This document shows positions 55,422 to 63,945 of a stretch of 64,000 bases of DNA, piece after piece (within the stretch, counting starts at the first letter, position 1; the number at the start of each line of letters is the position of its first letter). Made by a program: the position numbers and the translations under genes. Location of the stretch: the NCBI GenBank assembly GCA_040766585.1, contig JAXGQE010000007.1, forward strand, positions 117,412 through 181,411, given 5' to 3'. The stretch is from JAXGQE01 sp040766585. GTDB taxonomy: Bacteria > Bacillota > SLNR01. The notes under the pieces were generated by a model, which was given only the letters and a program-made list of their open reading frames with translations, did no database searches and was not told the origin of the DNA.

Positions 55422-56876
55422 TTATTTCAAACGCTTTCGATTCACTGCACCGATTAGCATCCCGGCTGATAAAAGAATCATAGATAGCGCAGAAGGGCTG
55501 GTGCTTCCGATTCCAGTATCCGGGATCTCAGCCAAGGAGACCGTCACTGCACAAACCGCAGTGAAACCTCCGTCTTCAGTGGTTGCTGTGATTTCACACG
55601 TACCTTCCCCCACAGCATGCACTTCGTACATGCCACCATTTTTCACCACAACGGCCACATCTTCGTCGGAAGAGGACCAGATGATATTCTGATTGGTGGC
55701 ATTCGATGGAGTAAACAGGGCCTCTATGGCTACCGGTTCTCCGCCATCGATCAACCCCAGTGTAGTAATATTCAAAGTAATTCCTTCCACTGGAATGGGT
55801 GCTGCGTTGATGGTGATGGCACAGGCATCCGATACCGACGAATAGGTGGGGCTGTATGCTTCAATGGTCACAGAACCGATTCCATGGGCTGTAACTACGC
55901 CGTCGACTACGGTGGCAATGGAATCATCGGAGCTCCGCCACAGAATCGTGGGATCATCGGGGTTCTCCGGTACCAAGGATGCGTTGAGTGTCAGATCATC
56001 CCCCGGATACACCATGGAGGCGGTCTCCGGCAGAACAATGATTTCTGTCAGTGGGATAGGAATAGCATTCACGGTGACATCGCAGTAATCCCATAGGCCT
56101 GTGTCCGATGTAGTTGCGCGAATCATGGCTGTACCGGGCCCAACTGCCGTTACCAACCCATCGGAATCGACGGTCGCCACCGATTCGTCGCTGCTGGACC
56201 AAATCGGGTCGGGGTACGTCGCATCCGATGGAGAGACATCGGCATCCAACTGTCCTGTTTCACCGACATCCAGTTCCAGACTCTCCGGTGTTACGGCAAT
56301 GCTGGCAGTGGGTGTAATTAAATCAGTAGCAACCATCACATTGTCGATATAGTAACCGTAATTTGTGATAATGAAATCTGAATAGAGTCTCCAAGCGATT
56401 TCTAACTCATGACCTTTTGCTGCCGAAATATCGAAAGACATCAATGTCCAATCGTAACCACCAGCCCCACTTGAACTCCACAGTGATTCCCAACTGCCTC
56501 CATCAATTCGATAGAAAACACTGACACTGTCAAACCCGCTCTCAATGATATGCCGCTGGAACCAGTAAACATAGATCGGGAACGTAGCAGTATCCGGAAT
56601 ATCCGTTAGGTCGATTACCGGAGTTATCAGATAATCATTCGCGTAGTCGGGGTAATTGCCACTGAGATTGGTTCCCCAGCAATTGGATCCCGAATAAGCC
56701 CCTGTCCAGATGGTGGGTGAACCCCAATTCCATGAACCACCCGGAACAAACGACCCAGAATCTTCTTCAAAGTCTTCAAAGAAGTAGACGATAGGCGACT
56801 CAGCGGCTCCAGCTACAGAGATTAAGGAAAAAACCAAAACCAAAACCAACAATAGACCGATAGCTTTCTTCTGCAT
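55422..56876 (-). CDS. secreted surface protein with Big_2 domains and C-terminal sorting signal
   Basis: About 484 residues. Signal peptide IGLLLVLVLVFSLISVAGA. The first domain (residues ~25-190) is a jelly-roll of the choice-of-anchor J type: YFFEDFEEDSGSFVPGGSWN and YGYYIDNVMVAT. Three bacterial Ig-like (Big_2) repeats follow, each with the pattern ...WSSSDESVATVDSDGLVTAV, with phrases repeated three times. The C-terminus reads IPDTGIG, a hydrophobic helix (ALSMILLSAGMLIGAV) and NRKRLK, a variant LPxTG signal for sortase. AGGAGG precedes the ATG at 56876. It is a wall-anchored adhesin-like protein; no sortase gene lies in the window. Confidence 0.88.
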   Translation of the reverse strand: MQKKAIGLLLVLVLVFSLISVAGAAESPIVYFFEDFEEDSGSFVPGGSWNWGSPTIWTGAYSGSNCWGTNLSGNYPDYANDYLITPVIDLTDIPDTATFPIYVYWFQRHIIESGFDSVSVFYRIDGGSWESLWSSSGAGGYDWTLMSFDISAAKGHELEIAWRLYSDFIITNYGYYIDNVMVATDLITPTASIAVTPESLELDVGETGQLDADVSPSDATYPDPIWSSSDESVATVDSDGLVTAVGPGTAMIRATTSDTGLWDYCDVTVNAIPIPLTEIIVLPETASMVYPGDDLTLNASLVPENPDDPTILWRSSDDSIATVVDGVVTAHGIGSVTIEAYSPTYSSVSDACAITINAAPIPVEGITLNITTLGLIDGGEPVAIEALFTPSNATNQNIIWSSSDEDVAVVVKNGGMYEVHAVGEGTCEITATTEDGGFTAVCAVTVSLAEIPDTGIGSTSPSALSMILLSAGMLIGAVNRKRLK

Positions 56877-57029
56877 ATTTTTCCTCCTTAGCACTAGTCT
56901 AAAACAATATTTGAATTCTAGATTCAACAATCTTTCCCTGCTGAATTCTTTACAAATACAGTGTCGAAGATGATTTATTTTAGACTTATCGAATTTGGCG
57001 CGTACGCAAAGCGGTCTAACATATGACAG

Positions 57030-57060
57030 AAAAACCCGGTGATATTCACCACCGGGCTTT
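57030..57060 (-). terminator. intrinsic terminator after the secreted protein gene
   Basis: AAAACCCGGTG-ATATT-CACCACCGGGC: on the minus strand a GCCCGGTG stem pairs with CACCGGG and is followed by TTTT. It lies 77 nt after the stop at 57138. Confidence 0.7.
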
Positions 57061-57137
57061 CATCAAATGTTTTCTATCCAGGAGATACTGCTTCCGTGGT
57101 TTCTGTAATGATTCTGTCCGCTTCGAAATACTATCTT

Positions 57138-57743
57138 CTAGTATGTCTGCCGGATCTTTTCGAAGTAGGAAACATACCCCATGGTTCCATAATTGCTTGC
57201 TTCCACTTCTTCTTCAAATATTGAACCGCTGACCGTCCCCAAACCGTAGGTGGACCGTTCCTGATACGAGAAGCGATAGCCATCCGTTGCATATGTGTTA
57301 CGAATTCGTTCTTTGTGGGTTTCTGCAATGCTCCAAGTCAAATCCACCAGGCCATCCGCAGTCATTGTATGCAGCTGCGCCCCTTCCATCAGATTCTTAC
57401 CCTTGACAAAGTCACTTCGCGGAATCTGGAAGGTATTCCAGTAATACTCTTCATCGCGTACAGGGGGTTCCGGATCTCCTTCCACCCACACCGGTTCCGT
57501 GAACTCATACATGTAGATTTCCAATGTGAGATAGTTGGATTTGGGACTCTCATCCCGAACATAGACTTCCTTGTAGGATCCCCAGCAGTATTCCTCATCA
57601 CACCCGTATTCCTCCCAATACCCCAGTGCCAAGAACATACTGGCTTTTGAACTGATAGCCGTCGAATTACTTTTTGCCAAAGCCGGAGAAACCATCGCCA
57701 ATACCAACAGGACAACCATCAAAGCCGTGATTATTTTCTTCAT
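57138..57743 (-). CDS. secreted protein of unknown function
   Basis: 201 residues. A clear signal peptide (ITALMVVLLVLAMVSPALA) ends with an A-x-A-type cleavage site, so the protein is secreted. The mature part is acidic and strand-rich, with two Cys (EEYGCDEEYCWGSYK) near the start that could form a disulphide, then FTEPVWVEGDPEPPVRDEEY and TYGLGTVSGSIFEEEV. No anchor is seen. GGAGGAGG precedes the ATG. No family recognised. Confidence 0.7.
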   Translation of the reverse strand: MKKIITALMVVLLVLAMVSPALAKSNSTAISSKASMFLALGYWEEYGCDEEYCWGSYKEVYVRDESPKSNYLTLEIYMYEFTEPVWVEGDPEPPVRDEEYYWNTFQIPRSDFVKGKNLMEGAQLHTMTADGLVDLTWSIAETHKERIRNTYATDGYRFSYQERSTYGLGTVSGSIFEEEVEASNYGTMGYVSYFEKIRQTY

Positions 57744-58249
57744 TCGGGGTCTCCTCCTCCATTATTTATGAATCACAACACTATGACGATATCTCCCAGC
57801 CATATGTTCCAATTTTCAGAATTTTTCAACTTTTATTTAGTATTGATCGTTTTTGTATTTTCTATGAGGAGATCTCTCCAAACCAAAAGATCTACATCAT
57901 TTCATCCCCCTCCAAGATCATGGGACAGTATGTTACTTCCCCGCCGGTTCAAATCCAATGAAGCTAGTCATTAGTACGGCAAAAAGACAGACAAAATTTG
58001 TCTGTCCCAAAGCATTCGATGATTTATGGTTTTTCTTATGGCTAATTCATGGATTCAGTTCACTGTGCATCCTGCGCCTTCTCCCAGGCAAGTCTCATCC
58101 GCACAATCTGATTGCAGGGGCAAATCGGATTCAAATTCATTTGAAATAGTGGAGTTCATGTATGAATTTTGGGTTGGAATTCACAATCCAAAAACATTTC
58201 CTTTACCTGCGGAACACTTTTAGATATCAAGTACTATGAAAAAACGCAA
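57744..58249. other. 506-nt gap
   Basis: The left half holds the promoter region of the secreted protein and is AT-rich. Frames here have no ribosome site. The only structured feature is the hairpin at 57981-58007. Confidence 0.4.
57981..58007 (-). terminator. intrinsic terminator downstream of the second PadR operon
   Basis: On the minus strand GACAGACAAA-T-TTTGTCTGTC, a perfect 10-bp palindromic stem, is followed by TTTTT. It is 243 nt after the stop at 58250. Confidence 0.65.
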
Positions 58250-59074
58250 TCAGATTTTCACATTCATAGGATTCCGGCGAATCATCCGCTTGGTATACAA
58301 AAGGGTGATCATGGCTGCACCTATAATTAGTAACACGCTCATGGTGGGAATCATGTGAATGGTTCCATTCAAAAATTGCTTGATCCAACCAAACCCGCTG
58401 AGATATCTCCTCATTATGGTTACACTGAGTACATATGCCATACCCGATACTACAGGGAGCAAATACCCCAAGAATGTATTCGAAGCAACCGATTTCTTTG
58501 TTACAGGGATGATCCAAAAAGCAACCATGGCTAAGAATACTACCATGGTGATATCCATTTCAACTGCAAAAATACTCAGTGCAGGCTCTTCCAGCCAAAG
58601 CAGCAGCTGCACACCCACGACCAGAGAGGAAAATGATAGGGCACTGTCCATCAGGCGAATCAGCCATTGTCGTCTCGGCATCATATACGCATCGATAATA
58701 TCTTTGGCCATAACGGCAGAATCAGCAACTACATCCCCTGCTTTCTTTCCTTTCCCTTGGGCACTGAGAAACAGATCCAGAATATCATCCTTGATTTCTT
58801 TTTGAGTCGCATTGGACAATTGGGAATTGACCACAGCGTCCCGAATGGTTTCGTATTCCTTAAAGAATTCAGGATCCAGCTTTTTTTCAAAGTCCCCTTT
58901 TCGCTGTCGCAGCCCATAAACAATAAGAACGGATCCAATGCACAAAATCACAATCACAGCCAAAGCATACGAATTGGAACCTGTCATGCGATCTTTGAAA
59001 GCAAAAGCCGTCACCATGACGATCGCCGCCAAAAGAACAGAGCTTACAACAATCCATCGACTCCTACTGGTCAT
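58250..59074 (-). CDS. polytopic membrane protein partnered with PadR
   Basis: About 274 residues. Two helices start the chain (IVVSSVLLAAIVMVTAFAF and ALAVIVILCIGSVLIVYGL), then a charged cytoplasmic segment of ~75 residues (EFFKEYETIRDAVVNSQLSN), then about five more helices (FSSLVVGVQLLLWL, ITMVVFLAMVAFWIIPV, LLPVVSGMAYVLSVTI). It overlaps the PadR stop. GGGGGTGGC precedes the ATG at 59074. This is the layout of membrane proteins co-transcribed with PadR (DUF1048/DUF1129-like); I cannot assign a definite family. Likely a membrane stress protein. Confidence 0.7.
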   Translation of the reverse strand: MTSRSRWIVVSSVLLAAIVMVTAFAFKDRMTGSNSYALAVIVILCIGSVLIVYGLRQRKGDFEKKLDPEFFKEYETIRDAVVNSQLSNATQKEIKDDILDLFLSAQGKGKKAGDVVADSAVMAKDIIDAYMMPRRQWLIRLMDSALSFSSLVVGVQLLLWLEEPALSIFAVEMDITMVVFLAMVAFWIIPVTKKSVASNTFLGYLLPVVSGMAYVLSVTIMRRYLSGFGWIKQFLNGTIHMIPTMSVLLIIGAAMITLLYTKRMIRRNPMNVKI

Positions 59075-59396
59075 GCTTGCCACCCCCCAAGACTTGATTG
59101 ACAATGCGGCTGATTCGTTCCCAACTCTCTTGAAACTCAAGGAGATTCTCCCTCCCTGCCGGTGTCAATGAATAGTATTTTCTCATCGGACCCACTGGGG
59201 ATTCTCGTTTTTCAATTTGCAACCACCCTTTAGTCTGCAGCCGGGATAATATCGGGTACACTGTAGCCTCATTGACATCAAAGCCGATTTGGTTCAATTG
59301 TTCCACCGCTTTGTATCCATACATCGGCTCTTGTTCCAGGATCTTGAGTAGGCATCCTTCCAAGATCCCTTTGACGATTTGGGTATCATTGTTCAT
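59064..59396 (-). CDS. PadR-family transcriptional regulator
   Basis: About 110 residues. The PadR core is clear: KGILEGCLLKILEQEPMYGY followed by KAVEQLNQIGFDVNEATVYP and ILSRLQTKGWLQIEKRESP, then KYYSLTPAGRENL. The ATG at 59396 has AGGAGCTGGTGG before it, preferred over 14 codons of open frame upstream. The promoter region upstream carries an inverted repeat that may be its operator. It is coupled to the membrane-protein gene by overlap. Confidence 0.93.
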   Translation of the reverse strand: MNNDTQIVKGILEGCLLKILEQEPMYGYKAVEQLNQIGFDVNEATVYPILSRLQTKGWLQIEKRESPVGPMRKYYSLTPAGRENLLEFQESWERISRIVNQVLGGGKHDQ

Positions 59397-59418
59397 ACCA
59401 CCAGCTCCTATGTATAAC

Positions 59419-59458
59419 CTAGTACCTAGAGCATACACTGCCTACTATGTATTGTCAA
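59419..59458 (-). promoter_or_regulatory. promoter and operator of the second padR operon
   Basis: TTGACA (59453-59458) is separated by exactly 17 nt from TATGCT (59430-59435) on the minus strand. Directly downstream, CTAG-GTA-CTAG (59419-59429) is an inverted repeat suited to a PadR dimer. Confidence 0.7.
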
Positions 59459-59516
59459 GTAGTTAGATTAAAAAAAAATTTTGCTTTTCCTTGTCTACAT
59501 GGTAATCGTCAACAAT

Positions 59517-59612
59517 AAAACCGAGCAGAATCACCCTGCGGATTTTTAAACCGTCAGCACGGGGTTATTATCACGATTCCCTGCTGCCTTGGGGTGTTGC
59601 TCGGTTTTTTCA
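59517..59612 (-). terminator. long imperfect inverted repeat, terminator-like
   Basis: AACCGAGCA...CACCC on the left end is matched by GGGTG...TGCTCGGTT on the right end, with ~60 nt between, and a T-rich run on each flank (TTTTATTGTT on the minus strand, TTTTTT on the plus strand). It probably ends the leftward CDF gene. The length is greater than a usual terminator, so a small RNA or a mobile repeat is an alternative. Confidence 0.5.
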
Positions 59613-59654
59613 TCGATCCAATCTCAAACCACAGGGCTCCTTCATCATAAGCCT

Positions 59655-60521
59655 TTATTGATCCGGATCAACATGGACACGTACTTCATATATTTTATCC
59701 AGTTCGGACATGATGCGATCTCGAACCTGATCGGCAATGGCGTGAGCATCTGCCAGGGCTAAGTCTTTGTCTACAATAATATCCAGATCCACCAGATAAT
59801 GCATCCCGCTTTGACGTGTGCGAATCCAGTGAGCATCCTTGACACCTCTGACGGATGAAGCGATTGTATGGATATCCCCAACCCAGTCCTCCGATACTGA
59901 TGAATCCATGATTTGACGAGTCCCGTCTTTAATAATATCGATTCCCATCTTCAAAATGAATAACGAAACGACCATTCCGGCAATCGGATCCAGAACCGGA
60001 AAGCCCAATCGTGCTCCGGAGATTCCGATCAAAGTGGCAATCGATGAGAACGCATCTGACCGATGATCCAATGCGTTGGCCATAGTGGACGGGCTATTGA
60101 TCCTTTTCCCCACTTGCATGGTCAGCCGGTACATGATTTCTTTCGTGGTTATGGAAAGAATCGCCGCATACAGGGCAATAATGCCCGGTGTTTCAATCCC
60201 CCCACGACGAATGGATAAGAATCCTGACCGAAAAATCTGCAATCCAGCCAGCACCAGCAGCATACCGACTATAAAGGTACAGAGGGCTTCAGCTTTTCCA
60301 TGCCCGTACGGATGAGATTTGTCAGCCGGCTGCTTTGCGATGCGCAAGCTGACAAAAACCGCAGCCGATGCCAGAATGTCCGATGCAGAATGGATGGCAT
60401 CCGCCACCATAGCAGTACTGTTCCCAAATATTCCGGCTGCCGCCTTGACAGTGGTCAGAAGAATATTCCCGATAATACCAATTTTAGCCCAGTGCTCCGC
60501 AACATGAAAATCTTTGTCCAA
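59655..60521 (-). CDS. cation diffusion facilitator transporter, NiCo-riboswitch controlled
   Basis: About 288 residues, six membrane segments. Metal sites: MVADAIHSASDILAS in helix 2 and MANALDHRSDAFSSIA in helix 5, both with the spaced Asp/His arrangement of CDF exporters. The loop QPADKSHPYGHGKAEAL is typical. The C-terminal domain (GMHYLVDLDIIVDKDLALAD, then VRVHVDPDQ) is a normal CDF end. The start is a TTG at 60521 with AAAGGGG upstream; it gives the usual family length. The leader holds a NiCo aptamer and a switchable terminator, so the substrate is probably Co(II), Ni(II) or a similar transition metal exported from the cytoplasm. Confidence 0.92.
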   Translation of the reverse strand: MDKDFHVAEHWAKIGIIGNILLTTVKAAAGIFGNSTAMVADAIHSASDILASAAVFVSLRIAKQPADKSHPYGHGKAEALCTFIVGMLLVLAGLQIFRSGFLSIRRGGIETPGIIALYAAILSITTKEIMYRLTMQVGKRINSPSTMANALDHRSDAFSSIATLIGISGARLGFPVLDPIAGMVVSLFILKMGIDIIKDGTRQIMDSSVSEDWVGDIHTIASSVRGVKDAHWIRTRQSGMHYLVDLDIIVDKDLALADAHAIADQVRDRIMSELDKIYEVRVHVDPDQ

Positions 60522-60628
60522 CGTACAAACACCCCTTTGATCATGGAATTCATCTTTTTCTGAATCATATTGAATCCTATTTTGCGATTTTGCATTGCAT
60601 CTGCCTTGAACGCCGGTCCACGAGCTGT

Positions 60629-60676
60629 AAACAAAAGGCACATCCTCAAGACTTATTATTGTCCCGCAGATGTGCC
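60629..60676 (-). terminator. expression platform terminator of the NiCo riboswitch
   Basis: On the minus strand GGCACATC (60669-60676), which is also part of the aptamer, can pair with GATGTGCC (60637-60644) followed by TTTTGTTT. Metal binding would hold the first strand in the aptamer and let transcription continue. Confidence 0.75.
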
Positions 60677-60737
60677 ACATTCTGCTGCCTCATAGTGACG
60701 GCCCGGCGATATAGCGATCGCCTGTTCCATATGAAGT
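60651..60737 (-). promoter_or_regulatory. NiCo (czcD) riboswitch aptamer
   Basis: The minus-strand leader contains the conserved blocks of the NiCo class in order: AACAGGC, GCCGGGC, GGCAGCAGA and CATCTGCGGGACA, with a P4-type hairpin between the last two. An AT-rich P1 is possible (ACTT and TAT at 60729-60737 with ATA and AAGT at 60651-60659). NiCo aptamers sit upstream of CDF-type metal exporters, as here, and turn expression on with Co(II) or Ni(II). Confidence 0.82.
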
Positions 60738-60823
60738 TTCACCCATACGAAGGGTGGCTCCCTAAACATTATTACTAAAATATCACAGATCCAAAAATCT
60801 GTCAAATATGAATGAGATATAAA

Positions 60824-61372
60824 TCATTCTTCCAGCAATTTTTTATATTCATCGCCCCAATATTTCTGAATGAATTCATCTCTTCCTGAGATAGACCGAT
60901 CCTCTTTGTACAGCTTGGGTTCCTTTTTGTGAAAATCCTGGTGGTATTCTTCAGCGTCGTAGAAGATCGGTGCCGGCAAAATCGGAGTGATGACCGGCCC
61001 GGGAAGACGACCGCTTTCGTCCAGTTCCTTCTTTGACTTTTCAGCCGCAATTCTCTGCTCTTCGGTGGTATAGAATATCCCTGTTCGATACTGGGGACCC
61101 CGATCCTGAAACTGCCCTTCGTCATCGGTGGGATCGACTTGCATCCAGAATGCTTTCAGGAGTTTTTCATAACTGATCTTTTGCGGATCGTACACAATCT
61201 GAACCGCTTCGAAATGACCGGTTTTCTTTTGCTTTACTTCTTCATACTTGGGGTTTTCACATGCCCACCAATGTATCCGGACTTAATCTCAACCACTCCA
61301 TCAAAGACCTCGAAAGGAAACCATACAAAAGCACCCACCCCGCAAAATGGCTTTTTCATAATTCTTTTCCAT
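60824..61372 (-). pseudogene. msrA: msrA remnant (peptide-methionine (S)-S-oxide reductase), several frame breaks
   Basis: The C-terminal ~150 residues are in one frame (EEVKQKKTGHFEAVQIVYDP followed by QKISYEKLLKAFWMQVDPTD and YRTGIFYTTEEQ), and the N-terminus is in two others. From the ATG at 61372 the chain reads MEKNYEKAILRGGCFCMV, so the active-site GCFWC has lost its Trp. The frame then breaks; PFEVFDGVVEIKSGYIGGHV lies in a second frame and the rest in a third. The enzyme would repair oxidised Met in proteins. With these breaks no active product is expected. The gene is downstream of no other unit and stands alone between the surface-protein gene and the CDF leader. Confidence 0.85.
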
Positions 61373-61674
61373 GGATCATTCCTCCGCAAAATTGACTAAC
61401 TGTTCTAAAAACCGCGGTAAGACTCGCAGCATCCTGCTACGGACAATCTCACCACCCGTTTTGGAGAAGATGGAATCTTTCGGGTTCAGTGCATTATTTC
61501 TTCGTATCTTTCCGAAAAAATCCTTTTCTCAATTGGAATAATTTCCTGATTAGGTAAATGCTTCAATCATTCTGCATGTAGATGCATCCATCTAGTTCAG
61601 CCCAGGTAGAACAAAGCCCATCTTCTCATTAGCGAAAAACCAGGAGGCATAGCTACAGCCCGATTTAGAACAGC
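61373..61674. other. gap between msrA remnant and surface-protein terminator
   Basis: No gene recognised; contains the lost promoter region of msrA at the left edge and non-coding sequence up to the terminator. Confidence 0.35.
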
Positions 61675-61706
61675 AAAAAAGGACCTGGCACTTTCGTACC
61701 AGGCCT
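61675..61706 (-). terminator. intrinsic terminator after the LPxTG surface protein
   Basis: GGCCTGGTAC-GAAA-GTGCCAGGTCC on the minus strand is followed by TTTTTT. Confidence 0.85.
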
Positions 61707-61715
61707 TACATTGCT

Positions 61716-63107
61716 TTAGTGTTTCGATTTCTTGACGATGACCCCCAAAGCCAGTACGGCCAGTCCCGCAACTTCAAAGGGTAATCCACCCGTATTCGGC
61801 AATTCCTCTTCATCCTCCGCCTGAGCAAGGACAGTAACGACACATTGGGCAGTATAGCCACCGTCTTCTGTGGTGACTGTAACGATGGCTGTCCCTTCGC
61901 CCACAGCAGTAACCACGGCAGTTCCGTCTGTAGCATGCACGGTAGCCACAGATTCGTCGGTTGAACTCCAGGATACATTTTTATTGTCCGCATTCGCAGG
62001 CTCCACAGTCGCTTAAAGATTGCCAGAGTCTCCGCCGCTCTGCAGATTCAGGACAGTTAAGTCCAGGCCTACTCCTGTAACAGGAACGGGTAGGATCACA
62101 GGCTGGGCTGTTGTGAACGTTTGGTCGGATCCGTAGATGGTACCTCCCGAATTGACAGCTTTCACTCGGAAGTGATAGGTAGTATTGGCATCCAAATCGC
62201 TGATCGTTTTGGTGACATCGGTTTGAGCAGTAATCGGACTTTGGTCCGCCGCAACTTCTGTACCGTAGGATTCAGTGAGACCGTACTCAAAGTATACTGC
62301 TGTTTCCAGACCGTATGGGTTCACACTGCCTTGAAGGGTTGCAGCATTCTGAGTAATATCCACAGCGATACCGGTAGTTACATCTGAAAGAGCATCACCG
62401 ACAGAATCTTCATCAATGACACCGTTCCACAGTCGGATGCTGCGCACAGTTCCCCCGGACGTCCATTCCCCGGAAGTTGCAGTGTCATCCATAAACAGCA
62501 TGAAACGGTAGTTCCCGTCCACTTGGATCGGAACGGTCGCATCGGATGGGTCATTCACTTCATAGACTTTGGTGACTGTGCCATCGCTCTCCACAATATA
62601 CACACGAATCACATTGTCGGTACCCCTTGTGAAAATGAAATCATAGAATGTATTCGGGCTGTATGTGATGGCCGTATTGGAGCCAAAGGGATAAAACTGA
62701 AGATTGCTTCCGTAAAAGTAAAGACCGTTATCATCGCCAGAACCCTTAAAAGATACAATTTTCCGCCAGCTTGGTCCAACTTCGTTGAACTCAATCCGAA
62801 ATCCAAGAGAATAGCTGTTTGGGTCCACTAGATCTGCCGTATCCAGAATCAATCCTCCACCTGGGCTGCCGACAGCCGTCCACCACCACTCGCCGTCTCC
62901 AAAGCCACTGGTGGCTGTATTGGGATGAACGGTTAGTATCGAATCCGTACCCAGGGAATCTGTAAGATCCCCATTGAAATCAAACTGATGCAGCAGTGTT
63001 GCATCGGCGGCCAAAACCGGCTTAAGCTGCAGAATCGGAATTACCATCACTGCAAATACGATTAGCCATATGAAAATCTGATATCTGTGCGCCATTTTTC
63101 TTGTCAC
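61716..63107 (-). pseudogene. LPxTG surface protein (lectin-like, Fn3, Big_2), interrupted by TAA near 62017
   Basis: A GTG start at 63107 follows GGGAGG. Signal peptide IFIWLIVFAVMVIPILQLKP. A concanavalin/LamG-like domain comes first (LLHQFDFNGDLTDSLGTDSI, then VRSIRLWNGVIDE), then an Fn3-type domain with TTYHFRVKAVNSGGTIYGSDQ, then the first half of a Big_2 domain. There the frame meets TAA after GGDSGNL, and ATVEPANADNKNVSWSSTDE follows directly in frame, so the stop cuts one Ig-like domain. The end is ELPNTGG, a helix and KKSKH, a proper LPNTG sorting signal. Without read-through the wall anchor is lost. CAA to TAA (a C-to-T change) is the simplest origin. Confidence 0.8.
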
Positions 63108-63534
63108 TGGTGATCATCCTCCCACTCTTTCTTCAGAATATAATTTGATTATACAAAAATTTACACAATTTGAAAAGAAAAAGTGTCATATTGGGGGATA
63201 ATCGAGAAATTTAATGAATTTCAATCAAATTTAGTTTATTTTTTAATTCTGAGGCTGGTAGCGAAAATATCTGTATTCATTTGTTCACTAGATTCATACC
63301 TGTCATCGCACTAATTAACGATACCTGAGTTTACAGTATTGATCCTCCCATACATACCACTACACAATCGAAGTTGTCTGGATGATGTGTCCCACATGTT
63401 TTGGGATATTTGACTAAACTTATTCTGGTACAGATTCTTACTCCTGTCACAAATTATGCAATATCTTATGTCCTTGAGAATTGGAAGCGAGCTCTAGTTC
63501 ATGCCATTGTCGGATGATATGTTGTGAAACTGCA
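63108..63534. other. 427-nt AT-rich gap
   Basis: Highly AT-rich near 63160-63260, as in promoter regions of the surface-protein genes. No gene, RNA or convincing terminator recognised. Confidence 0.4.
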
Positions 63535-63945
63535 TCACAGAGCCATGATTCTTAAAAGTACATCATAGCCGTACCCAAACAGGAGCGCAGCACCCAGAAT
63601 GTAGCCTACATAAAGGGCTATAGCTCTTTTTTTCATGATGGCTCCGATACCGGCAATAGCTGCAGCACTGGTTCCGGATCCTGCAATCATGAAGGCCAGC
63701 ATGGCTCCGGGGGATACGCCAGCCTCCAGCAGAGAGCGAATTAATGGTACAGCGGATTCCCCGCTAACATACAGGGGCAAACCGATCAAAGTTGCCAACG
63801 GGACACCAATCAAGCTCTGGGTTCCGAGCAGGCTGGTGAAAATCTTAGATGGAATGAGAGTATTGACTAAAAAGCCCAGCACCGTAAATATGATAAAGAT
63901 TGGTAGAATCCGGACCACGCTAATTTGGAGAATTGCTTGAATCAT
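63535..63945 (-). CDS. permease of the DUF318/ArsP-like group, half-size
   Basis: 136 residues, four to five membrane segments: VRILPIFIIFTVLGFLVNTL, LIGVPLATLIGLPLYVSGES, AMLAFMIAGSGTSAAAIAGI and a final IALYVGYILGAALLFGYGYD. It is the second-half type of a DUF318 permease, as with the split pair at 1013-2223. The reading frame is open upstream to the window edge with no good ribosome site at the ATG at 63945, so the true start may lie outside and a partner half gene may precede it. Substrate unknown. Confidence 0.7.
   Translation of the reverse strand: MIQAILQISVVRILPIFIIFTVLGFLVNTLIPSKIFTSLLGTQSLIGVPLATLIGLPLYVSGESAVPLIRSLLEAGVSPGAMLAFMIAGSGTSAAAIAGIGAIMKKRAIALYVGYILGAALLFGYGYDVLLRIMAL

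Noticed and set aside
57940..57975. GGTTCAAATCC as a tRNA T-loop
   Set aside because: The surrounding sequence does not form an acceptor stem, anticodon arm or D arm.
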